This document shows, one piece after another, positions 49,722-57,773 of a stretch of DNA of 64,000 nucleotides. Source of the stretch: CAVVAL01 sp963742725 (GTDB taxonomy: Bacteria > Actinomycetota > Actinomycetes > Mycobacteriales > Cryptosporangiaceae); NCBI GenBank assembly GCA_963742725.1, contig CAVUMX010000003.1, forward strand, positions 1,178,001-1,242,000, in the 5' to 3' direction. The notes under the pieces are model-generated. The model made no database searches and was not told the origin of the DNA. It saw nothing but the letters and a program-made list of their open reading frames with translations. Both the position numbers and the translations under genes were made by a program. Numbering within the stretch: position 1 is the stretch's first letter; every line of letters begins with the position of its first letter.

Positions 49722-51149
49722 TCAGCGGACGGCAGCGCCGAACCACCTGGGCAGCTGGCTGAGAAGATCCTGCTGGTCCTCACCGACCCAGGCCACGTAC
49801 CCGTCCGGCCGCAGCAGCACGGCGGGCACGTCCAGCTCCTCGCTGACGTCGACGATGTGGTCGACCCGCTCCGCCCAACCGGCCACCGACAGCTGGCCGG
49901 TCTGGTCGAGCAGCAGCCCGCGGCCGCCGTGCATCAGCTCGTAGAGGCGACCGCGCGTCAGCTCCACGTCCCGCATGTGCCGGCCGACCAGATCATGCCC
50001 GTCGCCGAAGTCGTAGCGGATGCCGATCGCCGTGATCTTCTCGGTCAGGTACCGGTTCACGTCCTCGAAGTCCATCAGTTCCGACACCAGCCGGCGCACC
50101 GCCTGCGGACCTGGGTCGACGGACATCAGCTCGGCCTGCGCGCGGGTGTTGTCCAGCACGTCGGCGGCCACCGGATGCCGTTCGGCGTGGTAGGTGTCCA
50201 GCAGGCCGTCCGGTGCCCAGCCGTTGACCTCCGCGGCCAGCTTCCAGCCGAGGTTGAACGCGTCCTGCACGCCGAGGTTGAGCCCCTGCCCGCCCATCGG
50301 CGGATGGACGTGCGCCGCGTCGCCGGCCAGCAGCACCCGGTCGACCCGGTAGCGCTCAGCCAGCCGGGTGGCGTCGCCGAAGCGGGAGAGCCAGCGCGGC
50401 GAGTGCACGCCGAAGTCGGTGCCGGCGACCACCCGCAACCGCTGTGCCAGCTCGTCGATGGTCGGCGGGACCGTGCGGTCCTCGGCCACACTCTCGGCGG
50501 GCACGACGGCGCGGTGCATCCCGTTCCCGGCGGGTCCGACACCGAACGCCAGCTGGGTCTTGCGGACCTCGGCCACCACGGCCGCCAGTTCCTCCGGCGG
50601 CATGGTCACCTCCACCTCGCCCAGCAGCCACTCGCGCTTGGTGGCCTCGCCGGGAAAACCGACGCCGAGCAGCTTGCGCACCGTACTGCGGCCGCCGTCG
50701 CAGCCGACGAGGTAGCGCGAGCGCAGGTGCGTGCCGTCGGCCAGCTCGACGGTCACCCCGTCCTCGTCCTGGCTCAGCCCGACCAGTTCGCAGCCGCGCC
50801 GGATCTCGACGCCGACCTCGACGGCGTGCTCGTTCAGCAGGCGGTCGGTGGTGGTCTGCGGGATACCGAGAATGTAGGGATGCGCGGTGTCCAGCCGTTC
50901 CGGCGACGGTTTGCGGATGCCGGCGAAGAAGCCACCGAGCGGGTACTGCTGGCCGTGCGCGAGGAACCGCTCCAGCAGGCCGCGCTGGTCCATCACCTCG
51001 ATGCTGCGCGCGTGCAGACCGAGCGAGCGGACGACCAAGGTCTGCTCGGCGTCCCTCTCCAGCACGAGCGCGTGTACACCGTGCAGCCGCAGTTCACTGG
51101 CGAGCATCAAGCCGGTCGGGCCACCGCCGGCAACGATCACGTCAATCAT
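49722..51149 (-). CDS. rox: Rifampicin monooxygenase (group A flavoprotein)
   Basis: This 475-aa FAD/NADPH enzyme is expected to hydroxylate and linearise rifamycins. The N-terminus MIDVIVAGGGPTGLMLASELRL, GLHARSIEVMDQRGLLERF and GDAAHVHPPMGGQGLNLGVQDAFNLGWKLA with a C-terminal thioredoxin-like domain match Streptomyces Rox. The ATG complementary to 51147-51149 gives the family length; the frame is open to 51338 but that part covers the regulatory region. A 19-bp inverted repeat of the rifamycin-associated type precedes it. Flanking gene fragments suggest horizontal gain. Confidence 0.9.
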   Translation of the reverse strand: MIDVIVAGGGPTGLMLASELRLHGVHALVLERDAEQTLVVRSLGLHARSIEVMDQRGLLERFLAHGQQYPLGGFFAGIRKPSPERLDTAHPYILGIPQTTTDRLLNEHAVEVGVEIRRGCELVGLSQDEDGVTVELADGTHLRSRYLVGCDGGRSTVRKLLGVGFPGEATKREWLLGEVEVTMPPEELAAVVAEVRKTQLAFGVGPAGNGMHRAVVPAESVAEDRTVPPTIDELAQRLRVVAGTDFGVHSPRWLSRFGDATRLAERYRVDRVLLAGDAAHVHPPMGGQGLNLGVQDAFNLGWKLAAEVNGWAPDGLLDTYHAERHPVAADVLDNTRAQAELMSVDPGPQAVRRLVSELMDFEDVNRYLTEKITAIGIRYDFGDGHDLVGRHMRDVELTRGRLYELMHGGRGLLLDQTGQLSVAGWAERVDHIVDVSEELDVPAVLLRPDGYVAWVGEDQQDLLSQLPRWFGAAVR

Positions 51150-51204
51150 CAACACACCATTTCCCCAGGTAGTGGCTTCGGCCGACGATTCTGCGCCACG
51201 ACCC

Positions 51205-51223
51205 GGGTCTTGCCGCAAGGCCC
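51205..51223. promoter_or_regulatory. Rifamycin-associated element (RAE)-like inverted repeat
   Basis: GGGTCTTGCCGCAAGGCCC is a 19-bp near-perfect inverted repeat (one mismatch) centred about 65 bp before the rox start. From memory, actinomycete rifamycin-inactivation genes (rox, rph, rgt, helR) carry a conserved 19-bp RAE built on CTTGC-GCAAG. Length, core and position agree. Induction by rifamycin is therefore likely. Confidence 0.75.
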
Positions 51224-51328
51224 CCCGTGCGCTATACGTTAATAGTGGCAGGGAGTGCGAGAGCTCCTTGCCTTTGCTGTTTCCTCGGCTGTGGACAGTC
51301 ACGGCAGCACCCGCGAGCCCCGTAACCG

Positions 51329-51562
51329 GTGGCGACAACGGCGTTGCTGCGGCGGATCGTGGAGTTGACCGCCGCCGGCTCGCAGTTCGTCATCGCGACG
51401 CACTCACCGATCCTGCTGGCTGTGCCCAGCGCCCGGATCCTTCAGGTGGACGCGGACGGCCGAATCAGCCGGGTCGCCTACGACGACGCCGCACCCGTCG
51501 CGCTGACCAGGGGCTTCCTCGCCGACCCGGGCCGGTACCTGCATCACCTGCTGGCCGACTAG
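51329..51562 (+). pseudogene. C-terminal fragment of an AAA/SMC-like ATPase
   Basis: The 77 residues read LLRRIVELTAAGSQFVIATHSPILLAVPSARILQVD and end FLADPGRYLHHLLAD. This is the switch/His-loop end of an ABC-type ATPase of the RecF/YbjD-like group, with Walker A and B lost. The fragment begins abruptly about 106 bp from the RAE. Its stop shares CTAG with the TetR gene. Confidence 0.72.
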
Positions 51563-52314
51563 GCGAGGGAACGGATGTGCGCGTCGATGCCGTCGAGCGC
51601 GCGTTCGAGGCCGTAGGTGAACGTGTCGAACGGCTCGCCGGTGTCCGGATCGACGTCGGAGAACGTGCCCGCCTCGGCGGCGGCGCGCAGGGTCGGTAGC
51701 CGGCCGTCGCCGGTGACGCGGAGCAGGAACGGCGCGTACTCGGCCCAGCGTCGGTGACCGTCCGGGTCGGCCATCATCTCCACGACGACGGCCGTGTCGG
51801 CCCGCACATGGCCGCTGATCAGCAGCGCCGTGGCGAGCTTCGCCGGGTACGACAGTCCGGTGCCGTCCAGCGTCCACAGTGCCTGGTCGAGCCAGGCGAG
51901 CTGGTTCGGCGTGGCCGGCGGGACGTTCGTCGCCACCAGCCTGAGCGTCCAGGGGCGGGCGAGGATCGCCGCCCGGATCGCGTGCGCCCAGTGGCTGAGC
52001 CCGGCCCGCCAGCCGACGCCCTCGGGTGACGGCGGGGGCGGGCCGATCGCGGCGTCCACCATGAGCGTGAGGAGTTCGTTCTTGGTGGCCACGTACCGGT
52101 AGAGCGCCATCGTCGACGCGCCGAGTTCCTGGGCGACGCGGCTCATCGAGACGGCGTCGATGCCCTCGGCGTCGGCGACCGCCACGGCCGCCGTCACGAC
52201 GCTGTCGAGGCTCAGCCCTCGCTTGGGCCCCTTCCGTGGACGCGACGGCAGTCCCCACGCGGCCTCCAGGCTGGGCGGGAACGGGCTGTCGCTGTCCGAG
52301 CCGGCGCTGTCCAT
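51559..52314 (-). CDS. TetR-family regulator of the adjacent ABC exporter
   Basis: This 251-aa TetR protein has its HTH at about residues 35-80 (VTAAVAVADAEGIDAVSMSRVAQELGASTMALYRYVATKNELLTLM) and a TetR_C-type ligand domain with WAHAIRAAILARPW. It is divergent from the DrrAB-like exporter, with two palindromic boxes between. By family rule it represses the exporter until an antibiotic or metabolite binds. Confidence 0.92.
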   Translation of the reverse strand: MDSAGSDSDSPFPPSLEAAWGLPSRPRKGPKRGLSLDSVVTAAVAVADAEGIDAVSMSRVAQELGASTMALYRYVATKNELLTLMVDAAIGPPPPSPEGVGWRAGLSHWAHAIRAAILARPWTLRLVATNVPPATPNQLAWLDQALWTLDGTGLSYPAKLATALLISGHVRADTAVVVEMMADPDGHRRWAEYAPFLLRVTGDGRLPTLRAAAEAGTFSDVDPDTGEPFDTFTYGLERALDGIDAHIRSLA

Positions 52315-52331
52315 GCCGGCGAGTTTATGTC

Positions 52332-52370
52332 ATACACAGAATAGTGTACGGTCTACGCAGTAGCGTGTAT
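52332..52370. promoter_or_regulatory. Tandem TetR operators before the ABC exporter
   Basis: ATACACAGAATAGTGTAC (52332-52349) and CTACGCAGTAGCGTGTAT (52353-52370) are two imperfect palindromes with related half-sites in the TetR/ABC divergent gap. They cover the likely -10 elements of both genes. They are the obvious binding sites for the TetR protein. Confidence 0.68.
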
Positions 52371-52394
52371 GGCATACGCAGAAGGGGTGACGAG

Positions 52395-53348
52395 ATGGAC
52401 GAAGCGGCCATTGAGGCGCGCGGCCTCGTGAAGACCTACGGTGACCTGCGGGTACTCGACGGTGTGGATCTCACCGTCCGGCCGGGGAGCGTGTTCGCCC
52501 TGCTCGGGCCCAACGGCGCGGGCAAGACGACCACCGTCCGGATCCTCGCCACCCTGTTGGACGCGAACGCCGGCCAGGCGCGCGTGGCGGGCTACGACGT
52601 GGCCGCCGAACGCGCGCAGGTGCGCCGGGTCATCAGCCTCACAGGCCAGTACGCGGCACTGGACGAGGGCCAGACCGGTTCCGAGAACCTGCGCATGATG
52701 GCTCGCCTGTCCGGCCTGTCGCGGGCGCGGTCCCGCCGCCGGGCCGACGACCTGCTCGCGCGGTTCGACCTGATCGACGCCGCGCGCCGTCGGGTCTCCA
52801 CCTACTCCGGCGGCATGCGCCGTCGGCTGGATCTGGCGGCGTCCCTCGTCGGCGAACCGGCCGTCCTGTTCCTGGACGAGCCCACCACGGGCCTCGACCC
52901 GCGCAGCCGCCTCGACGTCTGGGAGATGGTCACGGAACTCGCCGGATCGGGCGTGACCGTGTTCCTGACGACGCAGTACCTGGAGGAGGCCGACCGCCTG
53001 GCCGACCGCATCGCCCTGATCGACGGCGGCCGGATCGTCGCCGAGGGCACCGCCGCCGACCTGAAGCAGCGCGTCGCGGGCGAGCGGCTGGATCTGACGA
53101 TGGCGAACATCGAGGCGTACGAGCAGATCGCCGACCGGCTCGACGCGCTGGTCACCCGCCGCGACCCGGACCAGCTCGTCCTCGGCGTGGCGACGACCGG
53201 CCGCGCCGGCCATGTCCGGGAGCTGCTCGACCTGCTCGACCCGGACCGCGGCCTCATCGACCACTTCGCCGTCCACAGCGCCACCCTCGACGACGTCTTC
53301 CTGGCCCTGACCGGCCACTCCGCGGCCAAGGAGCCCAGTCGTGTCTGA
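52395..53348 (+). CDS. ABC transporter ATP-binding protein, DrrA-like
   Basis: This 317-aa ATPase is of the daunorubicin-resistance type. Walker A is GPNGAGKTT, the Q-loop region is SLTGQYAALDEGQTG, the signature is YSGGMRRRLDLA and Walker B is AVLFLDEPTTGLDP. An extended C-terminal domain (about 220-317) is typical of DrrA. ATG 52395 follows AAGGGG. It overlaps the permease gene by 8 bp. Confidence 0.94.
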   Translation: MDEAAIEARGLVKTYGDLRVLDGVDLTVRPGSVFALLGPNGAGKTTTVRILATLLDANAGQARVAGYDVAAERAQVRRVISLTGQYAALDEGQTGSENLRMMARLSGLSRARSRRRADDLLARFDLIDAARRRVSTYSGGMRRRLDLAASLVGEPAVLFLDEPTTGLDPRSRLDVWEMVTELAGSGVTVFLTTQYLEEADRLADRIALIDGGRIVAEGTAADLKQRVAGERLDLTMANIEAYEQIADRLDALVTRRDPDQLVLGVATTGRAGHVRELLDLLDPDRGLIDHFAVHSATLDDVFLALTGHSAAKEPSRV

Positions 53349-54084
53349 CGCCCTCACGATGATCGACCGTTCCGTCCGGCTCAGTGCCCGCCACGTCGAC
53401 GCCCTCATCACGGCGCTCGCGCTGCCCGTGATGCTGATGCTGGTCTTCGTCTACCTGTTCGGGGGCGCGATCGCGACGGACGGCGCCTACGTGCAGTACG
53501 TCGTCCCCGGCGTCCTCGTGCTCTGCGCCGGGTTCGGCGCCGGCAACACCGCCGTGAGCGTCACCGAGGACATGACCAGCGGCATCATCGACCGTTTCCG
53601 CTCCCTGGACGTCAGCGGCACGGCCGTCCTCACCGGCCACGTGACGGCGTCGGTGCTCCGCAACCTGGCGGCGTCCGTACTGGTCTTCGCGGTGGCCGCC
53701 GCCATCGGGTTCCGTCCCCAGGCGACCGTCGCGGGATGGCTCGCCGCCGGCGGCGTCCTGCTGGCGTTCGTCGTCGCCATCTCCTGGCTGGCGGCGGCAG
53801 TCGGGCTGCTCGCGAAGTCACCCGAGGCGGCCGGCGGGTTCACGTTCTTCCTGGCGTTCCTGCCGTACCCGTCCAGCGCGTTCGTCCCCGTCGACACCAT
53901 GCCGTCGTGGCTGCACGGCGTCGCCGAGAACCAGCCGTTCACGCCGGTGATCGAAGCGCTCCGCGGACTCCTCCTCGACCAGCCGATCGGCAACAGCGGC
54001 TGGCTCGCGCTGGCCTGGTGCGCGGGCATCACCGCAGCAGGGATGGCCGCGTCGGCCTTCCTGTTCCGCCGGCGTACCAGCTAG
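53341..54084 (+). CDS. ABC transporter permease, DrrB-like
   Basis: This 247-aa ABC-2 type permease has six hydrophobic helices. ALALPVMLMLVFVYLFGGAI, DMTSGIIDRFRSLDVSG and LPYPSSAFVPVDTMPSWLHGVAENQPFTPVIEALRGLL are characteristic of the DrrB group. With the upstream ATPase it forms a drug or metabolite exporter. Its stop shares CTAG with the acetyltransferase gene. Confidence 0.93.
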   Translation: MSDALTMIDRSVRLSARHVDALITALALPVMLMLVFVYLFGGAIATDGAYVQYVVPGVLVLCAGFGAGNTAVSVTEDMTSGIIDRFRSLDVSGTAVLTGHVTASVLRNLAASVLVFAVAAAIGFRPQATVAGWLAAGGVLLAFVVAISWLAAAVGLLAKSPEAAGGFTFFLAFLPYPSSAFVPVDTMPSWLHGVAENQPFTPVIEALRGLLLDQPIGNSGWLALAWCAGITAAGMAASAFLFRRRTS

Positions 54085-54557
54085 GCGCGGCGGGTCATCA
54101 CCAGTTCGCGGTGGGTGCCGCGCAGCAGCTCGTCCTGGGCGCCGGTCACCGCGAATCCGTGCCGTTCGTACAGTGCCGTGGCGGCGGCGTTCGTCTCGAC
54201 GACGTTGAGTTCGACCGCCGCCGCCCCGTTCGCCGCAGCCCAGGCCACGACGGCCGCCACGAGCGCGTCGCCGACGCCGTGCCCGCGCGCGTGCGGGGCC
54301 ACCCACATCGAGATCAGCTCGGCGACGCCGTCCTGGCCGGGCAGCCCGCTCGCCATACCCGCCGGGCGGCAGTCGAGGATCGCCGCCAGGTTGTGGGAGC
54401 CGGGCAGCGCGAGCCGGTCACGCCAGCGCTGCTCCGGAGCGTCCGTCCAGTCGGCGAGTGAGGAGCCGAACGCGTCCGGCGCCTCCGCCAGGGCAGCCAG
54501 CCGGAGGTCGCGCCAGAGCGGCCAGTCGTCCGGGGTCAGCACGCGCATCTCGATCAC
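54081..54557 (-). CDS. GNAT-family N-acetyltransferase
   Basis: This 158-aa GNAT protein has the acetyl-CoA motif VAPHARGHGVGDALVAAVVAWA (about 92-113) and the C-terminal NVVETNAAATALYERHGFAVTG. The substrate is unknown. GTG 54557 or the ATG 9 bp later may be the start. A truncated second acetyltransferase lies just upstream on the other strand. Confidence 0.88.
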   Translation of the reverse strand: MIEMRVLTPDDWPLWRDLRLAALAEAPDAFGSSLADWTDAPEQRWRDRLALPGSHNLAAILDCRPAGMASGLPGQDGVAELISMWVAPHARGHGVGDALVAAVVAWAAANGAAAVELNVVETNAAATALYERHGFAVTGAQDELLRGTHRELVMTRRA

Positions 54558-54601
54558 GCCCTGACCCTAATTGGCTCGGACAACCGCGTTTCCGCTCCTA
54601 G

Positions 54602-54916
54602 GCTGCCTACCTGCTCGCGGAACCGGTCGACGGCGCCGTCCACATCGAGCAGGTCTCCGTGCACCCCCGTGGTGCGCGGCGCGGCATCGGGCTGGCACTG
54701 ATCGACCACGCAGCCCCGGACGTCCCGCTGACGCTCACGACGTTCGTCGACGTGCCGTGGAACGCGCCGTACTACGCGCGGTGCGGGTTCCAGGTACTCG
54801 CCGAGTCCGAGTGGACGCCGGGGCTGCGCGCGATCCGCCGCCGCGAGGCCGAGCACGGTCTGGACCGGTGGCCTCGCGTCTGCATGCGGCGGGTCGAGCT
54901 GGTCAGGGCCGGCTGA
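54602..54916 (+). pseudogene. GNAT acetyltransferase lacking its N-terminus
   Basis: After an in-frame TAG at 54599 the frame reads AAYLLAEPVDGAVHIEQVSVHPRGARRGIGLALIDHA, then TTFVDVPWNAPYYARCGFQVL and a typical GNAT tail. The acetyl-CoA motif is intact, but the first 45 or so residues are missing and no start codon precedes the conserved core except an internal GTG at 54659. It is probably a decayed gene. Confidence 0.62.
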
Positions 54917-55823
54917 AGTCCATCCGCCAGTTGCTCTCCCAGGTCTGACCGCAGTCGGTGGAGAACGACTGCTCCCACGTCGGGCCGGCCTTGTCCCAGT
55001 GGTACCGGACGTCGATCGCCTGCCCGTGGAACGTGTCGGGGCCGTAGAAGTAGCCGTGCCCGTCCGCGTCGAAGCGGCCCCGGACCGGCGGATCGAGTTG
55101 CCCGTTGGCGTCGTCCCGCAGCCAGTAGATCGACCAGGTCTTGTCCACAGGGTCGAACAGCCGGACGGTCAGCGCGCGGAAGCCCAGGGTCGGGAACTCG
55201 ATCTCGTCGACGCTCACCGCACCGCCGAAGTACGTCCAGCCGTGCGACGAGCTGGGCAGCTCGTACCACTCGTCGGTGCCGGTCAGCGGTGCGACGAGGC
55301 GGCGGTTGGCGGCGTTCCACGGTCCGGTGAAGAAGTCGAAGTCGCCGGTCACCTTCGGCACGTCCGGGGCGGGCGGCTCGTCGTCGCGCCGGGTGAGGTT
55401 CATGATCCAGTTCGTCTCCCAGGTCTTGCCGTCGTCGACGGAGAAGGCCTGTTCCCAGCGCGCGGTCCGCTCGGTGATGTCCGACCAGCGGTAGCTGGCC
55501 AGCACCGGCTGCCCGTCGTGCTCGTCCTCACCGAACAGCCCGTCGGCGAACGTGCCCCGGACGGGTGGCTGGAGCGTGCCGGTGCGGCTGTTCACCCAGT
55601 AGACCGTCCACTCGCCGGAGGAGTTGTCGTAGAGCCGGATGGACATGCCGAAGCTGCCCTTGGTCGGGAACCACGTCTCGTCGATGCTGAACGCGCCGTC
55701 GAAGTGCGTCCGCGCGATGCTCGTGGTCGTGTACTCCTCCCAGTCGTCGCTGCCCGTGAGGGGCTTCTTCAGCTGACGGTGGGCGATGTCGAAGGTGCCG
55801 TTGAGGAAATCGAAATCAGTCAT
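54903..55823 (-). CDS. Tandem-repeat beta protein of unknown function
   Basis: This 306-aa protein consists of two copies of a domain of about 150 residues. Both copies have DFDF at the start, PLTG-x-D-x-WxE, a GA-S(I/V)-DE-x-xFPT segment, W-(T/S)-(V/I)-YW, PPVRG-x-F, then WEQ-x-FS-x-D-x-G-x-TWE-x-NW-x-M. It is likely a pair of lipocalin-like beta barrels (DUF1579-like). It is controlled from a divergent gap holding a perfect palindrome and the WYL regulator. No catalytic residue was recognised. Confidence 0.72.
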   Translation of the reverse strand: MTDFDFLNGTFDIAHRQLKKPLTGSDDWEEYTTTSIARTHFDGAFSIDETWFPTKGSFGMSIRLYDNSSGEWTVYWVNSRTGTLQPPVRGTFADGLFGEDEHDGQPVLASYRWSDITERTARWEQAFSVDDGKTWETNWIMNLTRRDDEPPAPDVPKVTGDFDFFTGPWNAANRRLVAPLTGTDEWYELPSSSHGWTYFGGAVSVDEIEFPTLGFRALTVRLFDPVDKTWSIYWLRDDANGQLDPPVRGRFDADGHGYFYGPDTFHGQAIDVRYHWDKAGPTWEQSFSTDCGQTWESNWRMDFSRP

Positions 55824-55845
55824 GGCGTCAGCGTCGCGGCAATAC

Positions 55846-55862
55846 CTGACAGCGACTGTCAG
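55846..55862. promoter_or_regulatory. Palindromic operator between the repeat-protein gene and the WYL regulator
   Basis: CTGACAG-CGA-CTGTCAG is a perfect 7-bp inverted repeat with a 3-bp spacer. It lies 23 bp from the repeat-protein start and 22 bp from the regulator start. It is the natural binding site for the WYL protein and would control both genes. Confidence 0.75.
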
Positions 55863-55884
55863 TGTTCCGGACTAACCTCGAACT

Positions 55885-56928
55885 GTGCGTTCCAGCCGGC
55901 TCCTGTCGATCCTGCTCCTGCTCCAGACGCGTCGCCGGCTGTCGGCCCGCGAACTGGCGGAGGAGTTGGAGGTGTCGCTGCGCACCGTCTACCGCGACGT
56001 GGAGGCGCTGGCCGCCGCCGGTGTCCCGGTCTACGCCGAGCAGGGCCGCGCCGGGGGATACCGCCTGGTCGACGGCTACCGCACCCGGCTGACCGGGCTG
56101 ACCGAGCAGGAGGCCGACTCGCTGTTCCTGGTCGGGATGCCCGGGCCGGCCGCCGCGCTGGGCCTGACCGGCCCGGCCACGGCCGCCGAGCTCAAGCTGC
56201 TCGCCGCCCTGGGCCCCGACCAGCGCGACCGCGCCGGCCGCCTCAAGGACCGGTTCCACCTCGACGTGCCGGCCTGGTACCGCGACGCCGAGAACTCGCC
56301 GCACCTGCCGGCCATCGCCGAGGCCGTGCTGCACGACCGCCGCGTCGACGTCGTCTACCGCCGCTGGGCCGCGCCGCGTGAGGTCGAACGCACGCTCGAA
56401 CCGTACGGTCTCGTCCTCAAGAACGGCGCCTGGTACGTCGTCTCGCGGGGCACCAGCGGCTTCCGGACCTACCGGGTCTCCAACATCCTGCGCCTCACCC
56501 CGACCGCCGAGCAGTTCCCGCGCGAGCCCGGCTTCGACCTCGCCCGCCACTGGGACGACCACCTCGAGGAGTTCGAACAGCGCCGGTTCACCGATCGGGC
56601 GGTCGTCCGGATCTCGCCCCGGCTGTGGCCCCGGCTGGCGGAGATGTCGGCGTTCGATCTGCTGAAGGCCGTCGACAGTGCCGTCGACGGTGCCGGTGCC
56701 GGTGCCGAGCCCGACGGCGACGGCTGGCTGACGGTCACCGTGCCGATCGAGTCCGTCGGCCACGCGGTCCACCAGCTCATCCGCTTCGGCGCCGAGGTGG
56801 AGGTGGTCGAACCCCAGGCCCTCCGCGACGAACTCGCCGAGGTCGCGCGCACGCTCGTGAACCTCTACAGACTTGCCGGACGTGATGATTGCGTCGAAGG
56901 TGTGGGGGACGACGAGGGGAGTCGGTGA
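55885..56928 (+). CDS. WYL-domain transcriptional regulator (YafY type)
   Basis: This 347-aa regulator has an N-terminal HTH_11 domain (SSRLLSILLLLQTRRRLSARELAEELEVSLRTVYRDVEAL). The WYL domain is at about 145-220 (ERTLEPYGLVLKNGAWYVVSRGTSGFRTYRVSNI), followed by a WCX extension. The GTG start is preceded by TAACCT ending 6 bp upstream (leaderless). It overlaps the next gene by one base (TGATG), so it and the SDR are co-translated. Confidence 0.92.
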   Translation: MRSSRLLSILLLLQTRRRLSARELAEELEVSLRTVYRDVEALAAAGVPVYAEQGRAGGYRLVDGYRTRLTGLTEQEADSLFLVGMPGPAAALGLTGPATAAELKLLAALGPDQRDRAGRLKDRFHLDVPAWYRDAENSPHLPAIAEAVLHDRRVDVVYRRWAAPREVERTLEPYGLVLKNGAWYVVSRGTSGFRTYRVSNILRLTPTAEQFPREPGFDLARHWDDHLEEFEQRRFTDRAVVRISPRLWPRLAEMSAFDLLKAVDSAVDGAGAGAEPDGDGWLTVTVPIESVGHAVHQLIRFGAEVEVVEPQALRDELAEVARTLVNLYRLAGRDDCVEGVGDDEGSR

Positions 56929-57773
56929 TGCGGCTGAAAGGCAAGGTCGCGGTGGTGACGGGCGCCAGCCGGGGCGCGGGGCGGGGGATCGCCCGGGTCC
57001 TGGGGGAGGAAGGCGCCACGGTGTACGTCACCGGCCGGACGGCGCGCGGCGGTTCCAGCCCGACCGGTCGCCCGGAGACGATCGAGGACGCCGCCGAGGA
57101 AGTGACCGCGCGCGGTGGCCGGGGCATCGCCGTCCGCTGCAACCATGCCGAGGAAGTGCAGGTCAGGGCGCTGTTCGACCGGGTCCGGGCCGAGCAGGGC
57201 CAGCTCGACCTGCTGGTGTCGAACGCGTGGGGCGGCTACGAGAAGGAGGTCCGCGTCGAGCCGTTCTGGTCGCTCGACCCGGCGCACTTCGACCTGATGG
57301 TCAAGGCCGGCCTCCGCGCGCACCTGCTGTCGATCCAGCGCGCCACGCCGCTGCTCATCGACACCGGCAACGCGCTGGTCGTCCTCACCACCTGGGCCGT
57401 CGGGCGCAATTACCACGAGCACCTGTACTACGACGTCGTGAAGACGGCCATCAACCGGATCCCGGTCGGTGTCGCGGCCGAACTGCGGCCGCACGGGGTG
57501 ACCGCGCTGGCCGTCTCGCCCGGCTGGATGAACACCGAGGCGATGGACCTCACCGATGCCCAGGCCGCCGACACCGAGTCACCCGAGTTCGTCGGGCGGG
57601 CGATCGCGGCGCTCGCGGCCGACCCGGACGTGATCCGCCACACCGGCAGGCTCCGGACGGTCGTCGAGCTGGCGGCCGAGTACGGCTTCACCGACGTGAG
57701 CGGCCGCGCGACGAGCGGGTTCTGGGAGAAGTTCGCGGCCAGGCGGCCAGGCGGCACGGAAGCCGCGTCCTAG
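56928..57773 (+). CDS. Short-chain dehydrogenase/reductase
   Basis: This 281-aa SDR has TGASRGAGRGIA (cofactor, 11-22), the Asn motif as SNAWGGY, and Tyr/Lys in YYDVVKTAINR. SPGWMNTEAM follows the PG motif. The substrate is unknown. ATG 56928 overlaps the WYL stop and follows GAGGGGAG. Its stop shares CTAG with nudC. Confidence 0.9.
   Translation: MRLKGKVAVVTGASRGAGRGIARVLGEEGATVYVTGRTARGGSSPTGRPETIEDAAEEVTARGGRGIAVRCNHAEEVQVRALFDRVRAEQGQLDLLVSNAWGGYEKEVRVEPFWSLDPAHFDLMVKAGLRAHLLSIQRATPLLIDTGNALVVLTTWAVGRNYHEHLYYDVVKTAINRIPVGVAAELRPHGVTALAVSPGWMNTEAMDLTDAQAADTESPEFVGRAIAALAADPDVIRHTGRLRTVVELAAEYGFTDVSGRATSGFWEKFAARRPGGTEAAS

Noticed and set aside
51150..51338. N-terminal extension of rox
   Set aside because: It would translate the regulatory inverted repeat; the Rossmann motif begins right after the ATG at 51149, as in known Rox.
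49722..54084. An antibiotic biosynthesis cluster around rox and the DrrAB-like exporter
   Set aside because: No polyketide, peptide or sugar biosynthesis genes are present; these look like independent resistance genes.
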